NCBI GenBank assembly: GCA_014773175.1 | Contig: VXCM01000348.1 | Coordinates: forward strand, 248,001 to 312,000 | Source: Lucifuga dentata | Taxonomy: Eukaryota > Chordata > Actinopteri > Ophidiiformes > Bythitidae | DNA length: 64,000 nt | Direction: 5' to 3' | Part shown: one piece after another, positions 42,029-56,156 of the stretch | How the letters are laid out: each line of letters begins with the position of its first letter | Position numbering within the stretch: position 1 is the stretch's first letter | Notes under the pieces: model-generated | The model's database searches: none | Told to the model about the DNA's origin: nothing | What the model saw: only the letters and a program-made list of their open reading frames with translations | Position numbers and translations under genes: made by a program

Positions 42029-42452
42029 GAACAGTCCTTTACTTTATCTGTGGAGGGCCCCACAGACGTTGACATTAAGTGATTTACACAGAGATCTACT
42101 GTCACACCCAGCAGTAGGACACATGAACACCATTCTATATGCAACATCAAAAAAACAAAACAAAACGGACACATAAGGTGCTTCATTATATGCAACAGGA
42201 ATGTTATGAAAAATGTCCAAAATGTTCTAGAGAAACCAATACTGCATCTATATATTCATACTGTAATATAAAATAATCTAAACAATAAATATGTACAGAA
42301 CAGAACAGAAAGAACAACTATTTACAACATCCAAAATCAATCTTAAAGATGGAGAGCCATATACAGTACATATATGTATATTTAAACTAATTAATGTACT
42401 CATTGTGTGGTGAAATGCATGGGATGCTGTGGAAGACTGACATGTTTGGGAA
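42029..42452 (-). other. nedd9: nedd9 3' UTR (approximate)
   Basis: Untranslated sequence past the nedd9 stop. No standard AATAAA is found on the minus strand close by; the lower limit is a guess. Confidence 0.35.
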
Positions 42453-45400
42453 TCACAAAGAAGCCATTTGCAGCAGCTGTTCTTTGAATTGCTGTGCATG
42501 GTGTGAGAGAGTGGTGACTCTGTCCACCATCTCCTGGATGGCGGCTGTGTTGGGGTAATTCAGGGCGGCCTTCTTGGTTGCAGCCACTACAGTCTTTAGC
42601 AAATCACACAACACGTTACTGGAGTTCATCACCCTGTTGGCCACCTCAGGAGTGCTGGCTTGCCTGGACAGAGTATCTCCGATGAAGACCAGTTTATGGG
42701 CGCTGAGGATGACAAACTTGCTGTGCGCCACGAACATACGGGGAGGCTGCCCGGCGCCAACGCAGCCAAAGAACGCGTCCACGGCACTGAGGAGCGTGAC
42801 GAAGTGTTGCTCACACTGCTCGGAGTAGAAGCCGAGCAGCTGACGGTCCCGTGCAGACAAGTGGGTAGAGGGGGACAGGGAGGAAGAAGAGTCTGTAGGG
42901 GAGGTTGAGGTTCTGGGTGAGTGTTGGTGCGAGATCCACTGTGTGATGTCATTCTCCACTGGTTTGATCACTTCCTGCTCCAGCTTCTTGAACTGATTAA
43001 TCTGTGAAGGGGGAAACAGGATTTAGATAATTTCTCATCCACGTCTTTTTAAACTGATTAGCACTGCATCTTTCTGATTTTACTGAGACATGCCTGCGAT
43101 GTGAGGCGTGGACTCTGTAAAAATGCATTAAGCATTAAAATTCTGCTCTTTGCTGTAGAACAAATCTAATGGGAAACTGATTTCCAGCTACTGTATATGA
43201 GTGAAAAGGTTAATCTCCTAGTTTTTTATTGGTAATGCAAGTCGGTGAGGCCATCTGGCTGGTGGGTTACTAAGCAAAACAATCCAAATGTTTGGCTAAC
43301 TCTGCCTGTTTTTTTTTTTTTTTTNTTTTTTTTTTTTTTTCTTCTCCCACATGAGACCTAAAAGGTCAGCAGCTGCGCGTCCGATGGTATATGAATACAT
43401 AAATATTTATAAATGATAATAGAGAAGTATGAAGAAACACCAGTCTTAGCACATCCTTCATCAGTGTAGCCATGTCCATGGCTATAAAAAGAAAGCTAAA
43501 GCCTCACCTGTTCCTGGCCAAGCTGAACCTGACTCTGCTTGATAATATTTTCTTTCTCCAAAAGCTCCTTCTGCTGACGTTCAAAGTCTTCTTTTCCCTA
43601 TAGGGGAAGATGAGGAAGTGTGAAAAGGCGTGCAATTAGAACTCAGGTTTGACTCTTTCATACTTGTTACATGGATTAGACAACAAACCCTCTGTGGTAT
43701 TAAGTCACCCGGATTAAATAAATCAAAAAGGGCAGGTCATGAACCTTTTAAAACCCAGATGAATGGATGGACTGCACCAGCCAGCATGCAACCAACACTG
43801 ATTTAGGCTTAAATACTATATAAACATAAAAAATAATCTTCATACAAATCAAATATTTCCTATGAAACTCACTGAAACACAACACAAGATGTTACTCAAT
43901 GCCTTTTTTCTCACTTAGAATTTACCTGAAGATGAACATAATCGTAGTCTTCCATCCAGCTTTTAACACACTTCTCACTGTTGTTCATGTTGTCCTTGTC
44001 TTGGCTGGAGGGCACAGGGAAGGGCTTAGTGTGGCCTCCATAGTTGTCATTATCTGAGGAGGGGGACGTAAGCGGGTGGATCGTGTTCTCATCAGGAGTG
44101 CTCCCTGCAGAGAAAGACCCATCCATGGGTGTCCGTCTGAAGAGCAGATCAGCATTGCTGCCTACTGTGGAGGCCAGCTGTTTTGCGTCGTCAGGCACAG
44201 TCCTGGAGACCATCACAAAGCGATCCAGGTCATCGCTCTTGTTGTGGTGCTTGCTGGCAGTGGAAGAAACAAGGGTGTTAAGAGCCCAGCTGCAGTTCTC
44301 CAGGGTTTGGTAGATCTGCAGCAGGATCTGCTGAGAGTCTTCCACGCATCCCAGCTGCTTTCTCAGTTTACTGTGTAGGCTGGGGTCTGATAGAGCTGTG
44401 GCATTTGCTGTAGCCCCTCTACCAAACACAATGAAGTCCCCCAGGGCAGCCCGGACCCTGTCTAGCACTGTTCGGACATCATTAGCATGGCGCTCCATGA
44501 AGGGAAAAGTCCTCCAGTGAGGAGAAGCTGACAGTGAATGCAGGGCCCCAACTGAGGCCTCCACCGCCTGCTGCAGGTGGTACAACCTCTGGACAGCAGC
44601 ATCCACATCCAGAGTGAGGCGGCCCTCAGAAGTGGAGCCAGCGGAGGAGGAGGAGGTGGACATGCTGCTGCGTGTGCTGCCAGTGCTGGAGAATGACAGA
44701 CGGTTCACGCCATCTGTCATGTCTGCTATTGCACGAACATCCTGGGTAGGGATGTTGTACACACCCTTGCTCCCGTCTCTGTCAGCGGGAGAGGTTCTGT
44801 GCTGGGAGGGCTGCATGCCCCGGCGGATGTCGTATATGTCCCTCTGAGACCCTGCTCCTGAATGAAGCGCAGGTGGTGGTACGTCGTAAATGCCTTCATG
44901 GTCATTGGTAGCAGGCTGGTGATTGGCCGTATGCTCTGCACTAGGGGGGAAATCATAGTGGGACTCGGGGCTTTGTGTGGGCTTGGTCAAGGCAGGTGGA
45001 GGTACGTCATAGATGCCCTCCTGTTTGTGTTTGAGAGGCTGGGGGAAGTCGTAGTTTCCCTCCTGGAGGGTAGGGTTGGTCCTGCAGGGAGGCACTGAGT
45101 AGACCTATGGAAGAAAATAATTTGGTTTATATACAGTGTAAATTTACAACCACAGAGCAAACCTTTTTTTTTTTTCTTTTTAACATTTTTAACAGCAGTA
45201 ACAGTTCAATCATAGAAGTACTAATACCATGATGGAAAAACACTTCATTACATATAAAAGTCCTGGATTCAAAATTCCATTTAATTAGAACTTAAGTATC
45301 AGCAGTAAAATGTACTCAAGTATCAAAGGTAAAAGTACTCATTGTGAAAATGCCCCTTTCATACAGTAGTGTTAAAGTATTGATGCATTTATATAAATGC

Positions 45401-48400
45401 ATTGTAGAGACAAGCTTTTTCATCAGACTGTGCACAATCTTTTGGCTTGAAATAATGATAAATATGAAATTAAAAAAATGGACAAGTTTTCATTTTTATG
45501 CATTCTGGTCAACTAAAGGACTAAATGCTCTACTAGATGAGAGTAAATACCCTTTCTTCCTTTTCTCTCATATTATCCTACATTCTCTCAATTTAAAATC
45601 TCAATCTAAAAATTAACTCAGCAGTAACCCCATCAGAAACGTTACTGAGTAAAAACTAAAATAATTCCTTCTGAAATATAGAGGTATACAAGTAACTGTA
45701 CAAGTAACTTAAACTTGTACTTCAGCTGAGATCTACAGTTACAGATTGAGGAAGTGAAAGGGTTTCTTGCTGCATGTAGATGCTATATTTGTATAAACCT
45801 CAAAGCCTCTGCCTATGATTCCTTCCTGTACTGCAGTAGAATATAACTGTAGGATCTCGACAGTGCACAGTGTGTGTTGTGACATGGCACAGAGCATGGG
45901 AGAGCAGTGGGGAGAATAAAATGGTGGCCTGTAAGTGATTTCCATCAGCCTTGAAATGCACTCCGTACAGCTAGACAGGCCTACCCAAACTGTAATTAGG
46001 AATGACGCAAATAACAGGTCCTAGCATATTTCAGGTCATTACAAACAAACTGATGGCTCTACGCCTGGTTGGGTCTGGAATTCTGGAGAAATCTTAGAGG
46101 GTCTGGAAAGTGAGGAGTTATGTCCTTGACTTTTTTTTCCCCTGCTGGAGAGTTCACATGCACAAATATATTCAACAGCAAGCAGTTTTGGTTGAACACT
46201 ACTGGCAGGCAAAGCTTTCATTTAGTACAACCTCAAGAATGTCATAAGTATGATCATTTGACGTATTATTCATTTATTTCAGCCAATTAAGAGAAACACT
46301 AGGAACTGTATCAATAAATAGAAAATAAGATTTTCCGGACGTAAGCAGCTACCACTTCCTTAACTCGACTTTTTTTGGCTGAAGTAAATTGAGTGTCTGA
46401 CTGATGTGCCCTTTCATTGTGGTGGAAGATCGACTAGTTGAAATTTTCTTTTACCCCTTGTGAAGAGGGAGGTATGTCATAAACGCCTTGTGTCCTGAGG
46501 TCCATTTGAGATGAAGGTATATCGTAGACTCCTTGGCACTGGGCACCGCCATGCTGTCCAGAGAATACTTGACCAGAGGGAATATCATATACCTGAAACA
46601 TGAAAGTAAGATAAACACCAAGCGGGGACATAATAAGCAAGAACCTTTACATGATGGTTTGGTATGACTTATGATCACAAAATCTCACTGTGTTCTTGGA
46701 AATTATTCCAATCATTTTAACAAATACACCTGCAAGCAGTAATATGGCGCCCACTCTCACAGTTTTGTCATAAAGGAGAAAAAGAGATTTTTACTGTTTA
46801 GTCTGTACTGCATGTTTTTATCAATTTAAAAGAAGATAACTGTAAATCTCAGGATCCTTTTTGAGAAAATTAGGTCACTGCAGAGAAGTGAGTACAGATA
46901 GACTGTGCTGACAATCAAAGATACTCTTTTTGGTTCAGAGTTCTCGCTTAAACTAATTCTGACTTTGTTGACTATTGACAGATTCTTTTTTTTTTTTTTT
47001 TANTTTTTTTTTTTTTTTTACATATCTATAAATTTACAGGCCAGTGACTTAAATTGGAGCAAAAGCTGATTAACATTTTCCTAATTTTATAGAAGCACAA
47101 TGTTTTTCAAAAACATAAAAGGAACCATTTTCTAATCTTCCAATATAAATTTCAGGTATAGGTCATAGAAGGGAGCTATTACTGAGCTATGTTGTATGTT
47201 CGTTATATATTATATACACTGGGAATATGAGACACTCACCCCCTGTGATCTACTGGGTGGTACATCATAGAGGTCCTGTTGGTTGTGCTGGCCTGGGCTG
47301 TAGGTGTAGGACTGTCCCACTCTGGTTGGGGTCACCACCTGTTGGCCCACAGCAAACAGACAGACAATAAGAGGTCCTGTCTAGAAACAACACGAGGCAT
47401 ACAAGGCTGACGACAAATGCATCGTACTGCAAATTGCAAACACACTCCTCCAGGCCCCCTAAAGCTCAGATTTTGTACGTCTGTCTTGGTTTTCCCTCAT
47501 CTGTTTCCTGGTCCTTGGGTGACCCAGCAACAGTAAGTGATTACAGTTGAGCCAGACATGTTCTGACAACAGAGACAGGCCGACATCCTCCATGTGCTCC
47601 GTTTGAGGCTGTTTGTAAAGGAGGCAATGATGATCAACAGAAGCATGGAACAGCCAGGGCTGGATATCCCTACAAATGACTAATACTGGTTTTAACTCAT
47701 ACTTTAACTTTGATACAAGATTCTTCCTGGCTGCCATTTTAATAGAGAAAGTCTCAGATTAAAAGCCATATATTCAGAGGCAAAGCAACAGGACAGTCAA
47801 GGCAGGCGATTGCCTGGGGCCCCAAGTTTATAGGGTAGCTGATAACAGCTTTGTATTCCGTGGCGGTATTCGCCTCTGTATATTGCACTTATGAACTACA
47901 TTGATATTGAAATTAGTTATCATATGACACTGCATTTTTTTTTAAAATACTGAGTAATATTGAAGTCTCAAAATTAAAACATTATGAGCCATAGAGAAAG
48001 CCGTGACTACAGAACCAATGGACTGATGCATTTTTGGCTGTTGCATTTCAGCCAAGTTCACAGTGTGCAGCAGGAGAAAAAAAAGTCATTCTCAATGAAA
48101 AACAAGAATCTTTAAGCAATAAAAGAGCACAAATAAGTGCAGCTGCACTTTATGAAAGAATTTAGGAACTTTAAACTGACATATTTTAGCTTGCACAGCT
48201 TTCATCTGAATGGAAGATGAAGATGCATTTAAGGAGGACTTATGGGCTAAAATGAGAGTTATATGCCTTAAGTATTTTGCTGTACACATGAACACACACT
48301 GCTGGCTTCAACTATGCCCATGCCATTTCTCATCTGTTTATTTGTTAACACATTTTCCCTCCTCCTTTTCTGTAAGTGTTAATCAGTCCCTTTGCACCTC

Positions 48401-51400
48401 CTAATCCCAGTCTTTCCATCCCCTCCCCCTCCTAAAAGCAGATCTGTAGACTTCCTTGCTGTGTCAGACAGACAGAGGAATGATGGGAATGTCCTTCTCT
48501 GAACCCAGTATCCTTCTTCCCCTACCCCCACACATCCCTATCGCCACACTGGAACAAGCAGGGTTCATTAACAGTGCTTGAAAATAGGAACCATATGCAT
48601 GGTTTCCTGGTAGTGAGGGAATAATCTGCAGGGAGGTATAAGACTTTAGTTCCAGTATCCAATCTTAAATTGCTATATAGCCATGTTGATATTTTAATAC
48701 CACCTCTCGTGCTGCAAAGACATTTATCGGAGTGTGAGCAGTAGGAGGTGTAACCTCTGCATAAAACCAGCCAACTCAGCATGAGATTAATGTTTCTGGG
48801 GAGACTGGTTTGTAAAAGAGATTTATAAAAAAAAGGTAACCGCAGTAACAGAAGGGAAAGTCAGAGGAATGGAAAATGAGAGTATGTCGCCTAGTATGGA
48901 AAGGAATGCCATTCATCTGAGTGGAGTTACTGAAGCACGTCTGAGTAACAGTAGTCCATATGGTTCTCATAAGTCCAATCAGAACAACCCTTTGGTGATT
49001 TAAGGTGTTCATTGTTGGCATTCCTGTCTATACATACATCATCCCAACAGGGCCTGTGGGGTCAGAGCTGAAACATACACTGTGGGCTTTAAATGCGTCA
49101 ACCAGAATCTGAAATAAACCAGTGGAGGAATAAATAGCCTCGCTCTCTTTGGCTCTTCTCACGCACAGCCGCTCACACATCTCTGGCTGAGTGTGTAATC
49201 GACACAACAGAGAGGGAGCCAGTTTTTCACAAAGTTTCAAGAAAGTGATCCTTAACATGAGGTCACTTTATCCCACTGCTGTCATTGGAATTTTGAGGCC
49301 AAATCAATTTTTGAGATGCATGATCAGGACATATTAGCCAATATTCTTTTTTTTTTTTTTTAAANTTTTTTTTTTTTTTTAAACATACACACTAGGGGTG
49401 AGTGAAGATTTGACTAAATTACTTTGTATGAAAGACATTTTTGAGGCATAAATATTGTGATTTAGCGCTGGCTGAAAAATTGTGACTGCCTCCTGTTGGA
49501 ATTTAAGCTAATTGGATTGCATCAAGATCCACCCCACATAAAGCTACATCTCATTCTGAAAAATTCTACTTCAAATGTTAAAAGTCTGAAGAAATTCAAC
49601 CTATTATGAAAAGCCACCAACAATCTACAACTATAGGCTTTTGATTCATGGAATTGTCATAATAAATTGTAATTAATGTAGTCAATAGTTATTATTGATT
49701 ATTTATTTTGGCACAATTATATATTACAATTTTTTTGTGAACTCATGATGTGAAAATGAGTATTAAAGTATGGCTTAGAGATGATAGTAACAATAAATGC
49801 AATGCAAATCATATATATATATATATCACAATATTGAAAAATAAATTTAAAAAAATTAAAGAATAAAAGGGTCAAATTTACACAAAGCTGGAGGCTATTA
49901 AACCTTTACGTCCAGAAATGTCATCAATACCGATATACTCTGCACAGGGTTCTCTAGTCTGTGCTCTTCAATGCAGATTAACAGTTAAGTATCTGTAAAG
50001 GCCTCAGCGCTGTTTTCCACAGGTACATGTCATAGGTTCAGGTTGTACTTTTCCCATCAGTGGATCCTCTCAGTCGCTGCCAGATGCACACTGCTCATTT
50101 ATTTCTCATCTCCACCCTCTGTTTACCCAGCAGGCTGTTGCACCGAGGCCACTCGGTGCTCCAATAATTGCTGGTGGGTAAATATTTACCGCACCCGACG
50201 AGGTTGGCGGTGGCAACCCTTTCAGACAGGAACGGCGATGACATCATGAAGCGCTGGGGCAACTGAGCAAACATTTGTTCCCACTCAGGTGATAGGCTCT
50301 TAGAATTCCTTCATGGAAGAGTCAGGGAGAAGTGAGTGACTAAAGAGGGATCAGGTTTAAACTAGTGCCCTGAGGAGCCAAATAGATGCCTTGTTAACAC
50401 TCCTACGTGTTATGGTGAATGACTCATGGCTCTTTCAACAATACCATGTTTGCTTAGTACCCTGCCAGGCTCAGATTTTGGCAGGCAAGACTTTTCATCT
50501 TTATTTTAGAGTTATTTGAGAAGGGTCATCATAATGTTAACAACTACCTCATGATTTTGTTTTAATACAAATGTGTTCATATGAGCTTTTATGTATAGGA
50601 AATGTGTAACCTTCTGGGCATTGTTTGGGTGTATTCGGTTCAAGCACCTGTGTGTGGTAAGGTTTGAGGGGAAATCATCATTTCACACCTTTTCATAGGC
50701 TACATATACACACAAAACCATTTCCCCCATTAATGACCTGATGACACAAATCATCAACCCTGATGAGGCTTTTTAGCAAAGGTCACCTCACAAAAAAATG
50801 GTGACAGTGACATTGCCGGCAACGTGACAGCTGAACTGTATTGAACTCTTCATCCATCTGCCAATCCATTTATTCATTCACATCATCTCCCTTCTTGTTC
50901 TGCCATCCCTCTTGTCTTTTTATCCATCTTCATATCTAGCAGCTGAACACCTCCCCCTATTTCTGTCATTATCTCTGTCAGCACAGTGCTGTTAGCTCAG
51001 CTTTTGGGCCGAAGAAACCCAGACAAAGCCACCCAGGAGCACAGTGAAACAGAAATCTGAACTGATCGTAAACCAAGACCAACATACAGCATCAAGACGC
51101 ACCATTAGCTTTGGATGTAGCTAACTGTTAGCTACATCTGATTACCTTTCACCATGTAATTTATCCAATTTTACATGGTCTTACTGCTCTAAACTGCTGA
51201 TGAGCTTTGCCTCCATTGTTTTGTTGCTTCTGCTTATTTAACATACAGCTATTCCCTCATTGGTTGCGTGTTGAAAAGGTCACAGGCAGATGGGTCAAAA
51301 TGAAATTTGACTGAACTTTGAGAGCAGTGACCTTGACGCATTTTGCTCAAGGAAGCATTGTCATGAGGATGAAAAACACAGCTCAGCTCTATAGTAAAGA

Positions 51401-53326
51401 AAAAGCTGTCTCCAGTGCAGCGTACATTTAGTGTTGCTCACATGTTAGCAGCAAGTAGTAGGTAACAAACCTGTATTGAAGAGAGTAATAAAAAATAAGT
51501 TTTTATTTCAGATATTTAATCGCGTAAAGGTGAAAATGTATGAACGTAGTACAGATACTTCACAAATACATCTAGTAACAACAAATTTTTAGTTACTTTA
51601 CATGATATACTATCTGTGCAATCACTCACATATGAGACTGGCATTATGTATATTTATGTGACTGTCTCTCCTAAATGTAGGGTGTGTTTCTGCTCTGTAA
51701 TAACCTGTCGTTTTCTGCATTGCTGAATCAGAGTAAAAGGATTTAGCTTGCAGCATTTCAGGCCATTTTCCTCTCCAAGACTGCGGTGCTCCTCAGAGCT
51801 GCATGATAATGTTCCTTTCCATCAACTGGAGCTTTGCTAGCCTATTAATGTGCAAACTAATTAATGCGGGTAATTAAGCCTTGAATCCTGTGAGGCCTTC
51901 AGCAGTCTCAATAACAAATCCAAGTGGCTAAAACCAAACAGACAACGAGCTTAATGAGGAGCATTAAAAGAGAACACACTGATTTTAGCACTAATAAGGA
52001 TCACCTTTCATCCTCTGTGATCAAAGCGGCTTCTTAATCCTGGCGACATCCAACTTTTAATACGTTTATTAGAAAGAGATGATGTTAAAGATGTCTGGCA
52101 ATTGTCATTTACTTTCCAAGAAAACCATATCATGAGACAATCCTCTGAAATGTCAGGAAAAAAAAAGTGGAGGATGGGAGATGAGGAATGGGAAAAGGAA
52201 ACTTTAAGCAAAGAATTTCCTTTCCTCTCTCCTCCTTTTACCTCTATGTTACTTTGTCACAGCCTCTGCTCTGAACTTCCAAAGGGATGAGTTGCTCTGA
52301 GTATGCAGAGCAGATTGCTTCTGATACAATGGATTTGTGACCTTGGCCCCTCAGTCAAATCTCATGGGCCAGCGATTCATCACAGTTGTGACAATGGCAA
52401 GGAGACGAGCGTCTGAAGGAGTCGGCTTGCTCCAGGAAGAAATAACTCACTTAACGGTGCTGAGATTGTTCAGTACATGATTAGACAGAGAAAATATGGC
52501 TAAGCTAAAGAGACAGACCATTCATTAGAGATAACCCGGTTACTACGAAAAACAGAATTTTATCAAGGTAGATGACATGGTAGATGGCAGCAGTCTATCT
52601 AGTACGTAAACAGTTATCAGCATGTCCTTGAGCTGTGTGGGAGTTTATTGGTCCTTCTGCGATCGCCTACATCTTTATGGCACTAACAAAAACACTGGCT
52701 GTATGGGTATATGGCATAGTATTGGAGGAAATGCCCATACAAGGAGCAGACGTCATGAGCCAGGAAGTGAAGAATATAAAGGCTGTCTGGTAGGAGTAGA
52801 TAAGACGCTTGACGGAGGCCTTTGAACTATGAACCCAGCCCATCTTTGAACACTGTGACCTCATTGCCTGAGTCAGAGGGGGAAGCACAGAAAAACTAAA
52901 GCAGCGAGTGAGAGAAACAGACACACCTTTCATAGCAGTGAGGAAAGAGGAAATCAAGAGCAGACTCAGTTGAGAAATGGGCTTCTAACAGCATAATGAT
53001 AAAGGCGGTACAAGGCTTCTCCTAGCCTCCATGTGAGGAGACTCTTTGTGTGGCCGAGAGCTTCAAGCATCTGTCCCACACTGTCCCAGCTCTGAAGCCT
53101 CAAAGGGGACAGCTGTGGAGCTCTCCCAGGAGGGTCACACAGGGACATGGCCATCAAACCAAGTAGCCAGAGGACGCCAAACCTTGGTGTGCCTTTATAT
53201 ACCAAAGCCCCACACCACACGAATAGAAAATAACCAGTCGCCAATCTGGATTTGCTGTGGGGTTGGCATGCAAACCCACGTATGCTTTCTGGAGGCTATG
53301 TGCAGACAAGGCTGCATGCATGCATG

Positions 53327-53376
<50 letters not shown>

Positions 53377-56156
53377 TGATGAAGGACATACAGGAACCTT
53401 TCTCTGTGGGAGGGGATGAAGGCTTTACAGTAATATGAGAGGGGATTATCAGTCTAGGAAGCCTGCATCAGGCTCCATAATCATTTAAGAAGCAACTGTG
53501 TGTCTGTGCTCACATGCATGTTTGCACTATGCACATGACAACAAGAAAATGGATGTTTTCCTTCAGCTCCATCAGCTCTTAGCACATCAGCCCACATTCT
53601 GCATGAGTCAACTCTCAGAGCCTGTCATCAACGCTGCTCTACAAAGGCAAACAGTACTAACAACATCACTGTTTGGATTTAACATCAACAAAAATTATTG
53701 CTGTAAATGCTGTGGTGTGCTTCTGCACCAACAATGCTTTTGCTGAAGATAAACACCAAAGTCATTTTCTCAGTTTCACTGCAGTTATTGCTGTTTGGCT
53801 TGAACAAGGCCGGTTTTGGCCGCAGGGACTAATGGTGCTTCTGGCCAACACTCAAACATCACTGGAAAAAACTGAGCCTTGTCTGGATTTCTGGAAGACA
53901 CAGAGATGTATGTGCATAAACACACTCTTGTAAACCCACTCATATAGATAAATATGGGTTCATCATACACACATGCAAAGTCTTACTATTTAATAGTTGG
54001 GCACATTGCTGAAAATTGCAGCACTTTGATAACCACAGATTGGAGAGAAAGTTAAGTGTCCAAGACTTAATTTAATCTCTCCAATAGCATGATTGCAGAA
54101 CAAAATGCACTTTCATTAGAAACACATTTAATTTTCCATTTCATTAAAAAAAAGCCTTTTTTTAATACCATTCCCTCTGTTATGCCTTGTGGGCTATTAG
54201 TGAAAAGGAGAGGTGTTGGTTGACGGTACAGCTGTTTGATATGTCTGTGTGTGTGTGTGCAGAATGTGTGTGTATTGATTGACAGGTGTCATGTTATAGC
54301 CCTCCTCTCCCCTCAGCCCATAGCTCTATCTTGACTTATCTCAACCACTCCTGTGCAATGAATCACACAAAGTCTCCTATAAGCTCCTGGCGCCTGCTGC
54401 TATTTACCTACCAAACTGCACACCTTAGCTTATTTCCATGATGACTGAAGCTGACTTTTTGAAAAAAAGAAACACCCTAGGATATAAAAAACCTATCTGG
54501 GATATAATTACTATCTGTCTCCTGGGGGATGATCTGGGGGATGATCTGTTTCTGAGGTGCTAGAACTACTTAAACAGTTGAATAAACAGGAGCATTACCC
54601 ACTTATTTCCTCTAATTAGCACATTTTCAAGCTCAGCCCTGTGTCCAGATGATTTCTCTGCATGTTTATAATGATATATGTTTTAAATGATATACCATTC
54701 AGCCAATAAAACAATAAATATACACGATGGACACACTGCTTGGATGATTGTATAAATATCCATATACTGTAAATGACCAAGCCAAATGCTTCTAAGTACA
54801 GAAAAATCTACTTTCAGGCAGCTAGGCTCCACCAAAATCCAAAAAAAACAGCTTAGTGCTGTTTACTTTTCCACAAGTTCTTCCCTTATTCAGTACCCTT
54901 CTGTGGCTTGGTTGGCTCTGCTACATAGAACTCACTAACACACACAAGTAGAGTCAAATGGAAGCCCTGTACAAAACACTACCCTGCTCTGTGGTAAGTG
55001 TCAGGCCAGGCACACCCTGTCCACAGTTCACATTCAGATCCACAGTCGCTATGGTCGCTGCTTTCTGTGTGTGTAATCAAACTGATGAGCGTCATGGCAG
55101 GCTGGCAGGATAACAGTTCATTTTGTAATTGCGTAAATGCCATGTCCTATCACGTCTAATACCCACATTCGCCTGCGAAGGCCACGCCCACAGGAGCCGT
55201 TGAAACATTTTAAATCCTCTCTGAACCCAATGACGTGTTCTACTAAGAGGTCAATGAAGAGAGAGCTGTTTCAGTTTTCTTTTTCTTGTTTTTTAATTTC
55301 TCTATACCTTCATATCCCTTTGCAAATGATCGATGTTATCCTCTTACTTTATATAAAGTAACATATAACATTGGTGTAAAATACGTCCCAAAGCAGGGCG
55401 AATATTATCAGTCATTATTGATATATTGGCAGAAATATATTGGTACCACTGTATATATTGGTATTAATGTATATGTAGGAAAAAAGAAACTGCAGTACAG
55501 TTAGTATTTTACCTTCTGTTTTGCCCTTATTTTGTTTTGACTCAAGTTGAATGTATGTTCATTGTTTTTTTTTTTTATTTAATATTCAGCAATGTACATG
55601 GTTCTAAATTTACTGTTAACTTGTGTTTGAACTTGAACTTTGAGCTTCTTTCTCATTCTCTCTTTCCCTCACCTTGCTCGGTGTGTTGTCAGCAGCTAGG
55701 GTACTCCTTGGTGGGACTTGGTAGACTTCCTGTCCCGAAGGAACCTGGTAAATGCTTTGCTGGTTCTGCAGCTGTGGACTCTGGAGGGACGGTGGCACCT
55801 GGTAGAGCCCCTGAGCTGAGCTAGCCTTCTGCTGGTAGGCCATACTCTGAGGAGGGGACTGGGCAGCGGCGGCGGCAGCGGCTGGGGACTGGGNTCTGCT
55901 GGTAGGCCATACTCTGAGGAGGGGACTGGGCAGCGGCGGCGGCAGCGGCTGGGGACTGGGCCTCAAACATCGGCCCAATAAGCAGCTTTAAGCGGTTGCC
56001 AGGGGCGATGCCTTGGCGGCCATGCAGGGAGCAGAGCCACCAGCCTTCCAGGCCTCCTGTGTTCTGCTCAATGACGGTGAGGATGTCGCCCTTCCGGAAG
56101 GCCAGCTCCTCGGGAGACTCCGGCATGTTGTCGTACAACGCTTTGGCCATCAGGTT
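42453..56156 (-). CDS. nedd9: NEDD9 / HEF1 / CAS-L scaffold protein (first coding exon not seen)
   Basis: Six minus-strand exons 5' to 3': 55673-56156, 47240-47338, 46455-46592, 43926-45104, 43508-43597 and 42453-43001 (TGA). The first begins NLMAKALYDNMPESPEELAF and forms an SH3 domain (WWLCSLHGRQGIAPGNR). A substrate domain follows with at least a dozen YxVP/YDIP/YDFP motifs that bind Crk SH2 when phosphorylated. Next comes a Ser-rich four-helix bundle, then the Src-binding YDYVHLQ, a coiled segment (KEDFERQQKELLEKE) and the C-terminal FAT-like domain (FYSEQCEQHF...ILSAHKLVFIGD). CAS proteins relay integrin/FAK/Src signals at focal adhesions (family knowledge). Without the duplication at 55828-55960 the exons give 823 residues, near human 834. 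The usual four-residue first exon was not found and may lie upstream. Confidence 0.96.
45205..45726. repeat. interspersed repeat of the 'AAGTAAAAGTACT' fish type, in a nedd9 intron
   Basis: The motifs 'agaagtactaataccatgatgg', 'aaaagtcctggattcaaaa', 'aaatgtactcaagtatca', 'ggtaaaagtactcattgtg' and 'caagtaacttaaacttgtactt' mark both halves of the repeat. It is the most recognisable of the three copies in the window. Confidence 0.65.
51760..52050. promoter_or_regulatory. candidate intronic enhancer in nedd9
   Basis: The block is dense in homeodomain-type cores: attaatg, ctaattaatg and gtaattaag within 51844-51880, and further taat/atta cores after that. A perfect TCF/LEF-type TGATCAAAG lies at 52018-52026. 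It is less repetitive and more evenly composed than the intron around it. Activity and conservation cannot be tested here. Confidence 0.3.
53331..53372. repeat. (CA)n microsatellite
   Basis: A pure CA repeat of 42 bases in the large nedd9 intron. Confidence 0.95.
55828..55960. repeat. perfect 66-bp duplication around a single N, in the nedd9 SH3 exon
   Basis: Bases 55828-55893 and 55895-55960 are identical, with N at 55894 between them. The copies encode the Ala-rich linker and SPPQSMAYQQ. Removing one copy and the N leaves an exon of 417 bases that is exactly in frame, so this is most likely an unmerged contig overlap and not a real duplication. Confidence 0.87.

Larger units (their letters stand above)
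47339..55672 (-). other. nedd9: large nedd9 intron
   Basis: About 8.3 kb without coding sequence. It contains a poly-T/N gap at 49365, a CA microsatellite at 53331-53372, and a candidate enhancer around 51760-52050. Confidence 0.7.
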
